A model generated the notes under the pieces. It had not been told where the DNA came from, searched no databases, and saw only the letters and a program-made list of their open reading frames with translations. Below, one piece after another: positions 23,019-35,420 of a stretch of 64,000 nucleotides of DNA. The stretch comes from Ecdyonurus torrentis (taxonomy: Eukaryota > Arthropoda > Insecta > Ephemeroptera > Heptageniidae): the NCBI GenBank assembly GCA_949318235.1, contig CASGGR010000024.1, forward strand, positions 62,001-126,000, read 5' to 3'. How positions within the stretch are numbered: the first letter of the stretch is position 1; each line of letters begins with the position of its first letter. Position numbers and translations under genes: made by a program.

Positions 23019-24129
23019 TGGAACAGTACTTCTAATATATCGCGTATATTATTTTTACATACAGAAAAGTAAGTTTTATTGTCAATAGATTTTATCTATT
23101 AACAATCAATATTTTTAATCCTTTTTTATACTTTTCTATTTTTATATATTTTAAAAGGTTTTATTATATCTATTTTATTATTTCCTTCTTTTCAACTTCT
23201 CGCGGCGCCACGGCGGTGTCGCACACGTGGTGTTTCAGAGAAGAAACATTTGCACTTTACAACCCTTGATGGTACCGTTATATGAAAGTGCGCTTTTCTC
23301 TTTGTCTCTCGTTGACAATTCTTTTATCAAAGGCACCGCACTTACTTCGGTGGTCCATCAGGGTGGTGTGCAAATGTGTCTTCCCTTGCCATGCCACAGG
23401 GTCAATGTACCTTTGGCGTCCCCACGCCACAAGTTAGTATAAATACCGAGGGAAGCATCCCTCGGCAGATCAGTATGGGACTTGGACAACAAGAGTACGA
23501 ATCTCTCTTGTTTCGCGAGTAGTCCGTGTGTCAATCACTTTATCATGTGATTGTTGATATTTTAATATGTGATTGTTTTATCTATTAAAGTAATATATGC
23601 ATAAATGCATATATAATTAGATTCTGTGAAATGCATCTTTTATATGCAAATTAATGCATAATTATATTATGCATATAATTAGAATCTGTGCATATTTCTA
23701 TCACATTAAGATTGTGATAAATGATCTATATTTGGCATAAGTATGGTAATTATCTAATATATTGGCATTGTGGTATTGATATAAATATAATATAATAACT
23801 TTTTACTTGTCCTTTTATAAAGGGTAAATTTATATTATAATTTCATGTGGTAATAATAACGTAAAAAGGTGGATCCGTAATCCTGTGTGTTTTATTTTCT
23901 TTATATTTAAGTTACCTAACCAATAGCATATAAGTCTAATTAATAATCTAATAGCTCTATAATTGCTCTACCTTAAAATATTATTCATAGTTTACCTAAG
24001 AGTCTCAATATCCTATTTTTTCTTATGTATGCAAATTAGCTAGCCGTTAATTTATATCATTTGCATATCATTAGTTTTTATAAATTATTTTCATTTAAAT
24101 CTAATCATGAGCAGAATCCCTGAACTGCT

Positions 24130-24132
<3 letters not shown>
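23019..24132 (+). repeat. 3' LTR, 1,114 bp
   Basis: Apparently identical to 18635-19748 throughout. It ends CTGCTACA directly before (TA)n at 24133-24190. Confidence 0.92.
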
Positions 24133-24194
<62 letters not shown>

Positions 24195-24684
24195 ATTATT
24201 CAATGCCATATCAAAAAATACGTAGTCTATTTGTTACATATACGCACTACATATCTGTCCTCGCAGTGTATTATATTTTTGTTAATATCGCCTTGAGCAA
24301 AATACACCGTAAAGAATAAAAAAAATTGGTAAAGACAAGGAAAATTAATAGTTGTATAATCGATATAAAAAATATGAAGATCAACTACTTAATTTGTCTG
24401 CGCTCACGTGTGCTGGCTAAAAGTAAAAGTGTAATTTTAGGAATTTTTATTATAGAACTCCAGACTTCCTTCAGAAAAACATTGAAAATTCTTAGTGAAT
24501 TATTAATTTAGTAAATACTCGGTATAATAGCTTGTGTTCAATGGAGCTTACCAGTGGCAAATCAGAGCCTGGATGGGAAAATTTTGGTATCTGCAAATTT
24601 TCTATCTAACATTACATTTTTTTTAATATAGATAAAACTAATGCAAGTTCGGAAATATTTACTATAAGAGAAATGCATACATAG

Positions 24685-24886
24685 TATAGGGTGGTTGCAT
24701 TCATGTAAAACTCAACGCCATATCTGAGCACTAAATAACATAGACCAGTACTGTATAGCAAAATGACACATATTTCCATTTTAAAAATACCCAGTAAAAT
24801 TTTGGATGCTGTTAGCAGGTTGAATTAGGTTTTTAAGTGTGCGAGAAAAATCATAATAAACAAAATAAATTAACTAATTTTCACAA

Positions 24887-24917
<31 letters not shown>

Positions 24918-25280
24918 AACAATAACAACATTCTCTAAAAAATGGTGCATTACTTTAGTTACGAATCGTAACTTATTTAAGATAATCACTTTTAAGCTAT
25001 TATGAGTAGCTAAAATAATGCATTTAAGCAAGTTATTAAAAATAGCTAATTTAAGTTGTTTGAAGTTTTTTTAAGTTTATTTAAGCTATTTTAAGTTAAA
25101 ATAGCTATTGGCAATAATTTGCTAAAATGCAGTATTTTAGCTACTCATAATAACTTAAAAGTGATTATCTTAAATATAAGTTACGATTCGTAATTAAAGT
25201 AATGCACCAAATTTTAGAGTGTGCTCCAGTATGGCATCAAAGCGCATTCAGTATGACATCATGAGTATATATACCCCCTA

Positions 25281-25282
<2 letters not shown>
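24685..25282 (+). mobile_element. Family A transposon interrupted by a family C copy
   Basis: The left part runs from TATAGGGTGGTTGCATTCAT to a poly(A) run and CAACAATAACAACA. The right part resumes TGCTCCAGTATGGCATC and ends TATATACCCCCTATA. The CRE is mutated to TGACATCA. Confidence 0.85.
24931..25222. mobile_element. Family C transposon nested in family A
   Basis: It starts TTCTCTAAAAAATGGTGCAT and ends ATGCACCAAATTTTAGAGTG. Its arms hold the paired blocks TTAGTTACGAATCGTAACTT and AAGTTACGATTCGTAATTAA. The centre is TTTAAGCTATTTTAAGTTAA. It gives the uninterrupted reference for the copy at 17847. Confidence 0.86.

Positions 25283-25287
<5 letters not shown>

Positions 25288-25362
<75 letters not shown>
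25288..25362. repeat. (TA)n microsatellite
   Basis: About 75 bp of TA just after the family A end. Confidence 0.95.
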
Positions 25363-25364
<2 letters not shown>

Positions 25365-26002
25365 GTATATAATAAACAAATAAATAATCTTGTACAAAAA
25401 CAGATTTTAAAAATCTATAAAAAGACATAATATAAAAGAGCTGACAATTTCTAACAAATACATTGCAGAATGCATTTCTTTACATTTTTTTCTTCGTTCA
25501 CAATAACACATTTTTAGTATTGAAAACTGAGCTATTGTCATCAATTGAACTGCAAGATTATTTTTGCACCCGAGGACAATTCTTCAATAATGTCCCCCCT
25601 TTTTTATATATTTTTCCAAACATCGATCTCTCACAATACAATAAAAAGTTTAAAGTTCCATTTTATATTTATTTACAATATATCTTTACGTTCACTACAT
25701 TAAATTTGAAATACAGGATTAATTTTTTTCTTCTTTCTTGTAATTTTATTTGTTAAAGAAGGTTTTTCTTTATTAAGATGTTTAGTAAATATTGGTTAAA
25801 ATTGCAAAGTTTGGAAAATATTTTAATAAACCATGAGATTTGGACTAACGTAGCATAGAAATATTTGAAAATATCAAACTCAAATTATTATTTTGTTAAA
25901 AAATATTGTAAATTTAAAAATATTTACTATTTAAAATATAGAGCAAAAATATAATTTTAAAGAAATATTTTAATATAGCATAAAATTATATTTTTTTTGT
26001 TC

Positions 26003-26111
<109 letters not shown>

Positions 26112-26229
26112 GCATTAACACATAATACATATCAAAGTAAGGCAAAGCCTTCAAGTGCTCTAAAAAAAATAAAAAAAATAAAAATAAAACGTTGGAAAGC
26201 TTGTACACAGTTTTGCAATGCTTTAAGTA

Positions 26230-26455
26230 TACTGTGGAATCAACGGTTATGACGTCACTAAATGTTAACAATATAACGATAAAAGCAAAACTGACTTTAC
26301 AAAAGCATTATAATTAACGTTAAAATTGGCCGTTGCATGCAAATCTACATATTTTTTTTCAATCATTCCCAACGCTTGTGACGTTACTAAACCTAAATTT
26401 TTATCGTTAAAATTTTTAAACTTTTAGTGACGTCATAACGGTTAATTCCACAGTA
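26230..26455. mobile_element. Short inverted-repeat transposon (226 bp) with a CRE in each terminal repeat
   Basis: The left end is TACTGTGGAATCAACGG with TTATGACGTCACTAAA following. The right end is the inverse, TTTTAGTGACGTCATAAC and GGTTAATTCCACAGTA. The terminal repeats are about 33 bp with two or three mismatches, and TA lies at both borders. No coding capacity. Confidence 0.82.
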
Positions 26456-27769
26456 CATTGCAAAAATATGTAATAGCTTTTCAAAGATTATTTTTTAGAG
26501 TTATTATCGGTGATTACAGTTGCTTCATTTTCCTATATAAGAAAAGCATTTGAAATTAAGACACAGAAACACGTTGTTGGCTTCTAAGTTTGTTTATTTT
26601 TTTTCATTCTTTTGCAATTCTTCTTTTAAAGCACTTTTTATTTACGATGATTTATTTTGAATTTATGATAAATTCTGATGAGTTAAAGGTACATTTCTTT
26701 ATAATTAATTTTGTCTTACTTCTTGAGAGAGAGAGAGAGAGAGAGAAAGAGAAAGAAATGCCTACATGTGATTATCTCCTAAAAATATTAAGATAGAAAT
26801 ATATACATAGGATATTAGACAGATTACATACAAAGAAAAATTATGGCTTGTTTCCAAAGGTGATTAACATGTCTGACTTATTTTTAGTGATTTCTATGTC
26901 AAATTAACTTTAAAAAAAAAGAAAGAAACAGAAAAGACAATCGTGTTCATTTTTAAGAGAAAAAGATAGATGCACCATTTGTTTGTCTACTCTTAATAAT
27001 TAACTCGCTCACAGCTTTATAGAAAAAAACACACAAAGATTATACTAAAAAATAATTTATTTTAGAAACTGAAATAAGGAAACTATTGACAGAATAGCTT
27101 CTTTTTTTCTCTCTTTCTCCCCCGCACAAAAACAACTTTGAAAATAATTTTTAATTAAATTTTTGACAAATAAATTAATAGGATGTATATAGAAAACCAA
27201 CAAGGGGCTTATATATAAGATAGTTTTAGTAGAGAGTAAATCTTGCTAGCATAGAGATAATAAAAAATACATTGAATTGCTTTCTGTATACCAGAGGTAA
27301 GTATGCCTTCGTTGGCCCATGCAATATTGTGTTGTTTATTATCTTTGTGCTAACAAAAAATTTGCACTAAAAAAAGCAAAAAAAAAAAACTCATTTATCA
27401 TAACAAGTTGGGATTGTTATATAATAAAAAACGTAAAAATAAATTACATAATTTAGGCTGCATTGAATAATTCCTGTATTGTGCAGCACAAAAAATGTTG
27501 CTACACGGAGAGAAATTTACTAACTAAATCAACTCATTTTATTGAGTTGATTATTTTTAGGTTCATTTGACTCAAGCCACTATTTTCTATATAGTAACTG
27601 ACAAAATGTGATTTGTTGTTTTAATTGAAAGTTTTCAGCTAGCAGGTATTTAACTTTTGAGCTATTTTAACAATAAGTTGAGTTATTTCAATTGTTGAGA
27701 TGATTTTTTTGAATAGCGGGGTTAGTAAATGTGAATCAACTACCTGGCTGTTAGTATTGTCTGAGACGC

Positions 27770-27880
27770 AGCCAATAAGCAATAGCGTGGGCTGACGTCA
27801 CGTCACGCGCTGCAGGATCAACGAATCAGCGCGTGCAGCTGCGTATATAAGCGCTCTGCCACAACCTCAGTCACCAGCTT
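27770..27880 (+). promoter_or_regulatory. Promoter-like GC-rich segment before the LINE fragment
   Basis: CCAAT (27770), GCTGACGTCACGTCACGCGC (a CRE followed by a second half site), an AATCAGCGCGTGCAGCTGCG stretch and TATATAAG lie in promoter-like order within 110 bp. It may be the internal promoter of a transposon. No transcript can be shown. Confidence 0.35.
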
Positions 27881-28560
27881 GGTCAGGAGCCTCAACAAAA
27901 GAAATCAAAAAGCTTCAAATTGTGCAGAACAAAGTTCTCAAGTCAATTCAGTACTTTCCCATTTACACAAGAATCACAAATATCCACAAGGGATTTAAAC
28001 TTCCAATGCTGAATGTGTACCTCTCAATTCAAAATAATTCATTTTATCGTAAGGCATCCATACATGCCAACAAATTTATTTCCAACTTCTCAAACTATGA
28101 ATTCTCTTCTTGGGATAAAGTAGCTCGACCTCAGGATGCCTGCCGTAACTTAGCTAACATTAGCTTTTACAAACGTTAATATAATTATATGTATATGTAT
28201 AACACTATGTGCTTGTGCATGACTTTCGCTAAGAACTACCTCCCTTTGCATGTTGGGGTATGTTAACTTAGCCCTAACAATCACTTACCTAAAGGGTTTT
28301 TACCAGAGGTTCTTTTCTTTTCCTCTGGGTTTTTATCCCTTTGCCACTTAAAACAAGTTGCTCTATTTAAGTTTTCTTTTCAATTCCACTTCTTCGTCTG
28401 TAAACGGCCTAGGCTGAAACAGACCCTACTTCCAAACCTAAGTAAATTAAGTAAACTCTATCATTGCACTGGAGATCCCATTTGTAAAAGGTGGGGATCA
28501 CAGAGTGCTGCGAGTTTGGGTGCAGCATTCATCTTCCTTCTTCTTCTTCTTCTTCAGTCT
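27880..28560 (+). pseudogene. Jockey-like LINE reverse transcriptase C-terminus and 3' UTR fragment
   Basis: The frame from about 27880 to the stop at 28177-28179 reads TKEIKKLQIVQNKVLKSI, then YTRITNIHKGFKLPML and SWDKVARPQ. This is the pattern of the C-terminal end of Jockey-type LINE ORF2 (KLQ.VQNK.LR, then YTR...LH..L..P). Only about 95 residues remain; the endonuclease and catalytic RT parts are absent. The text upstream (27700-27880) is not recognisably LINE. Downstream, an untranslated stretch runs to a (CTT)n tract near 28540-28556, which may be the tail. It is a dead 5'-truncated copy. Confidence 0.75.
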
Positions 28561-29318
28561 GTCACTTCACTTGCTCACTCAGCTCAGTCAGTTAGCAGAT
28601 GTGGTCTAAGCCATCTCTAGCTGTACAGAGCTCTCTGCGCGGAGCCTTTACTAATAAGTAATAAGTCCCAGGAAAATTTGATGATATTTTGCAATAAAGC
28701 TCATATCCTATACCCTCTTACACCAACACCTCCCAACGTTTCCCACCCTTTAAAATGTCTTATAATATGCTCCATACTTTTTTTTTTAATATTTATAGCG
28801 CGTTTTTCAAGTCATCGATATTTTTACGATATATCGATACGTTCCTTCCATATTTTAAATTCAGTACTTTTGACAATATCTGATATAAAAAGTATCGATG
28901 TTTTTCTTAATATAACGCCCTCCCTTAATTAATTTAATTCCCTAGTTCAGTTAATCTAAAGTGGTAGTTCTTTCACTCTCGCCTCGCTGCGCGCGCAGCT
29001 TAAAAAAATGAAATACGAAAGAGTGAAGGCGCAAGCATGAGACTAAAAAACTTCAGTTCTGAGAACTAAACTGCAACTCAACTTGCCCCTTCAAATAAAT
29101 AATGTCATGACTTGAAATAACCAAACTTTTTGTAGCTCAAGTAGTTTAGTTGAATCAATCAGTGAGATGCAATGGTTCGTTTTTAAATGCGCTCTTGAGT
29201 TAAAAATATGTTGATTCAACATATAATTTTTCTCCGTGTATATGTAATTTTTTATAACATATTCTAACCACATCACACTGTAGTCTGTATACAATACAAC
29301 AAAAATGATGATACTTAA

Positions 29319-29632
29319 AGCCATAGACCACATAAAACAGCATGTGCTTTTTGATGAATAAAAATGAAATAGGATCTTCAAAACTGATGACAATTTTTAC
29401 CAGAATGCTAATGCAGCCCCACGAGAGAGCGTGAAAATACTGTAAAGTATGCAATTTAAGTAACTATTCATGTTTCTGACGTCAGAAACATGCAAAAATT
29501 AGTAAAAAAATTTTTTTTGGCAAGTTGCATAAATTGAAATTTTCTGATTACTGCTACGGAGTGACAGTTAGGTTTTGAGACAAACTAAAGTAATTTATGT
29601 AAGTCCCATAAATTGATTTGTGATATAAATTG
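29319..29632 (-). mobile_element. Family B (TTAA-type) transposon, one end degraded
   Basis: The intact end is TTAA (29315-29318) followed by AGCCATAGACCACATAAAAC. The interior carries CCCCACGAGAGAGCGTG and a perfect 24-bp palindrome centred on TGACGTCA (29469-29492). The distal end fades near 29632, after TGATTTGTGATATAAAT. Confidence 0.82.
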
Positions 29633-30399
29633 TTGATAAGAAAGAAAATTCTGAAATTTTGCACAGTGATACATTCAAAAATGTAAAAAAAAAAATTTTT
29701 TGGGGGGGGGGGTCACCATGCTAGATTTTAAATTATGGTTTTTTTGAAGTTATAGTTCCATAAGAGCCCATGTTAATTTCAATAATTATTTTCTCTCTTA
29801 TCTGATGGTCAAAAGTTATGAAAATTTTATCATAGGTATAGCTGTTACAATTAACTTTGAAATGGCATCATAAAGTTTGAAAGTTTTCTTTTTAATTTTG
29901 AAATACTAGCCATCTATATACAAAACCCTTAAGTGACAAAATAAGTATAGGTATGATGGTTCCATCTTATGATTTATCTGTTATGAGTACAGGACAAATT
30001 TAATAATAATGCTAGCTCCATTTCCAGCAACAGAATTATGAAAAAAAAAAATTGTATGTATATCAACTATTTTACTTGTAACATTTTAGAATTATGTTGT
30101 AAATCATAATTATTTATGCAATAATTTCAAATAAATCAACATTTGCCATTTACTATAAAATGCAGCATAAATTACACTTTCATCTTTATAAAATAATTAT
30201 TCTTTGGGCATGAGTTAGTTTAAAATAAAAATGCTAATAAAGATTATTTTCATATTTTCTTTTATACTCTGTCATAAATTTACTTATCTATTTATTCATT
30301 TGTTTGTTTTTATTTAAATTAGAGAAGCTTATTTTAAAGTAAACAATAAACAGGAAATAAGGTATCCACCACATATCATTTTTATCAACAAAATTTTTA

Positions 30400-30400
<1 letters not shown>

Positions 30401-30427
<27 letters not shown>
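30401..30427. repeat. (TC)n microsatellite
   Basis: 27 bp of TC. The interval 29640-30400 has no recognisable feature. Confidence 0.9.
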
Positions 30428-30431
<4 letters not shown>

Positions 30432-30611
30432 GCAAAGATATTAGAAAAAAAAATATATATACGCGGTAAAATGATTATGGACCTAAAGTCAAAAAAGTTT
30501 ATTTTCTCTTTAAATTCTATATTAATTTGAACCTTACATAACTCCCCTCATGTTTGTTTTCTTTATTTATCAAACCAGACTTTTATTTATCTATCAGTTA
30601 TCAGAGGCGCC

Positions 30612-30613
<2 letters not shown>

Positions 30614-30688
<75 letters not shown>
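30614..30688. repeat. (GA)n microsatellite
   Basis: A GA tract of about 75 bp with one AAAG interruption. Confidence 0.95.
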
Positions 30689-30974
30689 CTGATTAGTTTC
30701 TTACGTGCGATGTTATTGCATTGCTTCAAGCCTGATATTTTTGAAAGATCCATGTTATTTTTTTCTCCGAAACAAAAATATCATATTATTGCATAATAGA
30801 TAGTAAAGCATTATATTAGTACAAATATAAATAATACAAAAAATGATAATATTTTGATATATAATATCGATGATTCACTTTTATTAAGTCAGTACAATTA
30901 TGAATCATTTCTAATAAAAACTAAACTATAAAAGTAATTGATAATGATTTATTAATGGCTAAAAATACGATGAG

Positions 30975-31117
30975 AAGCTTTTTCATTCGGTATTTTCTCG
31001 GATTCTAATCAAGCTATCGGGATAAAATTTAATACAATATTGCATTGATCAACTGTAATATTTTGGCGTTTTTTTTGAGGAAAATTGTTTGGGAAAAAGG
31101 GGTGCATCCAGTTGTAA
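30975..31117. mobile_element. Family F inverted-end element, degraded copy
   Basis: It shares TCTAATCAAGCTATCGGGAT, GAAAATTGTTTGGGAAAAAG and GGGGTGCATCC with the copy at 60311-60487. Its left terminal repeat is lost. Confidence 0.55.
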
Positions 31118-33530
31118 AAATCTTTGATCTTGTTTTTTTTTTTTTTTTTTTTTTTTTTTTTCAAAACTCAAAATTTGTTATATTTCATTTCTCTCTCCTA
31201 CAATCAGTATACAAATACAATGCATCTGCCAAGGTTCACATCTACTACAAAATATAGACATTTAAAACCATCGTCCAACTTATACATACTAAAAAAAAAA
31301 AAGAAAAAAAAAGCTATTTTTAAAATCGTTACTTTATAGAAACAATATAATTATTAATTATTTATGTACAATGATAAATAAAGTATCAAATTTTTTAATC
31401 AGATATTTACATTTTTTTTTAACTTCTGTATAAAATTTTTATAAATTCAAAACAAAAATACATTAAAAACTAAAATATTAACTTTGGGCTTACTCTAGGG
31501 CCCGGACTTGGTCATTTTTTAAAAAGTAAAATATAAAAAATAAATTATTATACATAAATACATTTACATTCTAATATTTAGATACCATCATCTTCCAAAA
31601 ACTCACTTACTGAATTTTTCAGCGTAAAATTGTTGTATTGCAATGCTGATCATAGTTTTGTATGCTAACTAAGGTTGTCAACGTCAACCCCTCACAACGC
31701 CTTCATACAGTTTATGATTATTATTAAATTTGAATGGAGCTTTCCGGTGGATTATATTCTAGCCAATCACTACATATATTTATAACGTAATCGGGAAAGT
31801 AAAAGGACCCCTTTTTATTCCTATCCTCTATATAGCATTGTATAGGACCCTATTTTTAGTATAATAAATAATGTCATTTTAGTTTTTGATACAGAAAATG
31901 CTAATTAAGGAAAAATGAAGTAACATATATTTCATAATATTTTGAGTCAAAACTATGTTTTAAGAATTTTCAATACCACCAGTATATTTATAGCATTATT
32001 CTATGATTTGTACGTTTCTGAAGACTAAAGAGGCTTTTTTTTTAATGTTTCTATTACTTTCATTCAATTTTTAATATTTTATTCTCAACATTTATATTCA
32101 TTTTGAAGATGAGTTAATTTCAGTTAAATTTTTTGGCACTTAGAGATAATTGGAGATCTCTTACAATCCTAAAAAAATTGCACATGTTCAAAATTTTCTT
32201 CACTATAAGTATAAAGTATAGATTAATTAGGTTTTTTAATTTGAGCTGCAGGTTTAAACCGTTTCGAGTAACCTGCGTCCGGGCAAAATCCTCGGGTACT
32301 CTTTTCATCTTCTTCTGCTTTTTTTTTTTTATTATTATTTTTTCTTTCTATTTCTTTCCCTAAGCTAATTTTTTTTATTTATTTCTTGTACCTAACAAGT
32401 GCACTTTTAAATGCTAATTTCTTTGTACTATAGTCTAAATTTATTATATAACTACATATTTTTACAGGAAAAGGTTAATTGTAAATAAATAAATAATACA
32501 TAAATTCGGGGTTCTGATTTTTTTTATTTACTATAAAATGTGAACAAAGGAACTATAAAAACTGAAAAAAAAATCAATAATTTTTTATATTTTATATGAA
32601 AAAAATACAAATAAAAACCTAATTCTCTCATAGTTAAGTACTGTAAACATAGAAAAAAAAAAAAACATTATATTTTAAATTCTTGATTCGATTAATATTA
32701 CAATTTTCTTCTATCGAATCAAATTTAAAAAAAAAAAAAAGCATACAAATTTGATTTTCATTTTTTTTAAACTAAATATAAATTTTACGTTGGCATTTTG
32801 TTTTTTTAATTTTTCAACTTTTTTTTTTATATAAAAACTCTTTGACAAATATTCTAAATTTATATATAAAAAATTATTTTAGAAACACAAGAACTAAATA
32901 TATATATATTTTTTTAAGGTACCAAGACTCGAAAATCTAAAAATAAGAATAATAATGCCATCGTAAAATTTATTTTACATCTTTTGTGACGAGAGATTCT
33001 CTCTTTACTTTTATTGATTAATTAATAATTTAATTAATTAATCAACGTTTTTCCAGTTAAACATAGTGGAATCCAGCAGGTACAATACTCAATTATTATT
33101 AATATTATTATTATTATTATTACAAAAAACGTTTTTCTTAATATTACGAAGAAAAAAAAACATTAAAAAAAGGACAGAAAAAAAAAAAAAAAAAAAAAAC
33201 TGCGCGCCGACAATAAAAATATTAATTTATTATTTATTTATTTTCGGAGGTATATTATCAGAGGTAGGAATTTTGAACTATTTTTATTTTTCTGTTTACA
33301 CTTGTCTAAAATGATAAAAATTGTTTTTTCTGTTTTCTTTTTCTTACTTTAGTTGCTTTGTATGTCAAAAAAATTAATTTTTTATGGCGCGAAATATCAT
33401 AGAAAAAAAAGACACTTTTACATGGTAATATTATTAATTTTATAAAAATTCCAAGATAGTTTTTCACTATGAAAAAAAAAAGTGCGCTGGAGGGACAAAA
33501 AAGTAAAAAACGTCTCAAACTTTTATAGCG

Positions 33531-33576
<46 letters not shown>

Positions 33577-34740
33577 GGCCACAATATATTTTACTGAAGA
33601 AAAATATCCACCATGTAAAATTATCTTTTAAAAGGCACAATCTCAGCTAAAACATGGGAAACATAAATCCAGAATTACTGCATAAACGCAATTTTTCTTT
33701 TATGCATCTCGGAGCTAAATAAATTGAAAAAAAAAAAAAAATACAATAAAAGAAAATATCCAACCCAAAATAAAATTGAGTTGATATTACGATTATATAA
33801 AGATTGATGTTGACATTTTTTTAAGGGCTAATTAGAGCGCAAAATATATTCAGCTTATATTATGAAAAATTTAAGTTTAAGATTTTTTTTTTAGCAATTA
33901 TTAATTACAAGCTGAACTTATAAATTAAATTTGACCCTTAAAAAAATTGTCCTTATGATGTAATTTTATTGTATTAAACGCTTATGTATATATATATATA
34001 AAAAAAAAAAAAAAAAAAAAAAACGCTGAAATTTTTCTAATTTTTATTCTACACAAATAATAATTTTTCCACTCTATATTTTCTTTAGAAAAAAAATCTC
34101 CGAGTGATTTTCATGATTGAGCACTAAATATAGAGGGGATTTTTTTTTTTTTTTTTTTTAATTTAACCTAATTTTATACGATAGTCACAAACATAATGGT
34201 AAAAATATGAGCAAAAAAATTGAATATATTATATTAAAAAATACAAGAAAAAAATTATCTACATAATTAAATGTAACCCAAATAAGTATTTATATTTACA
34301 AAATATAATGTTTTTATTATTATTATTAATATTAATTATCATTAATATATACAAAAAATTCATATAAATTCTGATTATATTCTAATTAATTTTTATATAT
34401 ATATAAAATTATACACAAATTATGCTTAATTTTAATAAACTATTAAAAAGTGTGGCAAAAAAAAAGTTAAAAGAACGACAAATTTTGACGAAAAAATAAA
34501 TATATATATTCAGAATTTAAGCGTCACACACAAAAAAAGTCCCAATAAGCAAAAAATTACAGCATTTATATGAATGATATAAAAAAAATCCCGCAAGACG
34601 CATTATTTTTCTTTCTTATATATATTTTTTTTCGTCCAAATTAATATATTCTAAAAGAGTGCTTTAACGGATATTTAAAAAAATCTGCAACAACTTTGGT
34701 TATGAGGGATGTATTACTTAATTTTTACTAAAGCTGTTTT
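31118..34740. other. AT-rich interval downstream of Myc, no gene recognised
   Basis: Poly(T) and poly(A) runs (31133-31161, 33178-33199, 33539-33574, 34001-34023, 34141-34159) and short AT repeats dominate. No transposon family of this window has a copy here. Short frames (32120-32363, 33066-33533) are low-complexity. A long Myc 3' UTR could extend into it. Confidence 0.6.
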
Positions 34741-35122
34741 TTTATTATTTATTTACTTTTTTTATGTATTTACTATTTCTTCTATTTATTAAAAAAAAAT
34801 TTGCAGCGTATACCAAGTTTAGCTATGTAACCAGCTTACATGGTAGCCAATTAGCTTTCAGGTCACATGACAACTAAATTAACCAATAATTAAAAAAAAA
34901 AAAAAAAGTTATATCATAATGAGGGAAAAAAACGCACACACACAAAAAAAATAGGCCTTTTTCAGAGGCAGGATATAATTTGTTTTTGCCTTTTCTCGGC
35001 GGATGAAAAATATATGATAAAAACGTCTATATTTTATAGATACTAGTGACCTAAAAGAAGTAAAAATAAACACAAAATATATATAAATATGTAAGCTGAA
35101 TACTGTACAATATTTAATTCAA
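34741..35122 (-). other. Myc: Presumed Myc 3' UTR (extent uncertain)
   Basis: The AT-rich sequence directly follows the stop codon. Minus-strand AATAAA hexamers (plus-strand TTTATT) occur at 34741-34746 and 34785-34790, 330-380 bp past the stop, and are the nearest plausible poly(A) signals. AATAAA is frequent by chance in DNA this AT-rich, so the end of the transcript cannot be fixed from sequence. Confidence 0.3.
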
Positions 35123-35420
35123 TTATCTGTGAGCCGCTAATGAACGTCGTAGTTGTGATACGCGATCTCTTAATTGCGCCTGTTTTCTTTTGAGTTCTAT
35201 CTCTTTACGATTTAGAGCGCTTTCTTCATGTTGTAAGCTACGACAGTAGAGCATGGACTCCTTCAAGATATGGACTTTAGGTGCCTTGTCTACGTCTTCA
35301 AGTTTTGGTACGAGGACTCGTAGACTTTCAAATGCATTACGTAAGTCTACGCGACGTTGTCGTTCCATCGTGTTATGTAGTGAACGTTTGCCACTGCTGT
35401 CTTCACTGTCGCTGCAAGAT
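35123..35420 (-). CDS. Myc: Myc coding exon 3 (bHLH-leucine zipper, residues 381-479)
   Basis: The exon carries the whole DNA-binding and dimerisation domain. An acidic Ser-rich lead (SDSEDS) is followed by the basic region with HNTMERQRR (396-404), helix 1, a short loop, helix 2 (around APKVHILKE) and a zipper with leucines at 443, 450, 457, 464 and 471. The protein ends 8 residues past the last heptad leucine at TAA (35125-35123). Two acceptors 9 nt apart keep the frame: CCAG ending at 35421 and GCAG ending at 35412. The upstream one is taken here. Use of the downstream one would drop three residues (R/S-C side) and give 476 residues. Confidence 0.93.

Larger units (their letters stand above)
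18635..24132 (+). mobile_element. Complete non-autonomous LTR retrotransposon, 5,498 bp (LARD-like)
   Basis: Two direct repeats of 1,114 bp (18635-19748 and 23019-24132, offset 4,384) start TGGAACAG and end CTGCTACA, the TG...CA form of LTRs. I read no difference between them, so insertion is recent. The internal 3.27 kb has no frame longer than about 100 codons and no recognisable Gag, protease, reverse transcriptase or integrase, so it must depend on another element. The 5' LTR is followed at once by a 39-40-bp tandem repeat. The 3' LTR is preceded by TTAAGGGGCATT, a weak polypurine tract. Flanks are (TA)n, compatible with a 4- or 6-bp duplication. The size and lack of genes fit large retrotransposon derivatives. 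The superfamily cannot be told. Confidence 0.9.
27502..29240. mobile_element. DNA transposon with TACACGGAGA inverted ends, disrupted by other insertions
   Basis: The left end is TACACGGAGAGAAATTTACT and the right end the inverse, AATTTTTCTCCGTGTA. The left interior has AACTAAATCAACTCATTTT, and the right interior has TTTAGTTGAATCAATCAG and TGTTGATTCAAC. No transposase is visible. A LINE fragment occupies the middle. Pairing of these two ends as one element is likely but not certain. Confidence 0.6.

Noticed and set aside
28780..28925. ATCGATA-rich patch as a regulatory cluster
   Set aside because: Several CGATA words occur, but over a short distance and without a second copy or nearby gene. 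There is not enough to call a feature.
29041..29454. Open frames on the minus strand at 29091-29454
   Set aside because: They run across family B transposon sequence and its flank. Equivalent frames in other family B copies are broken.
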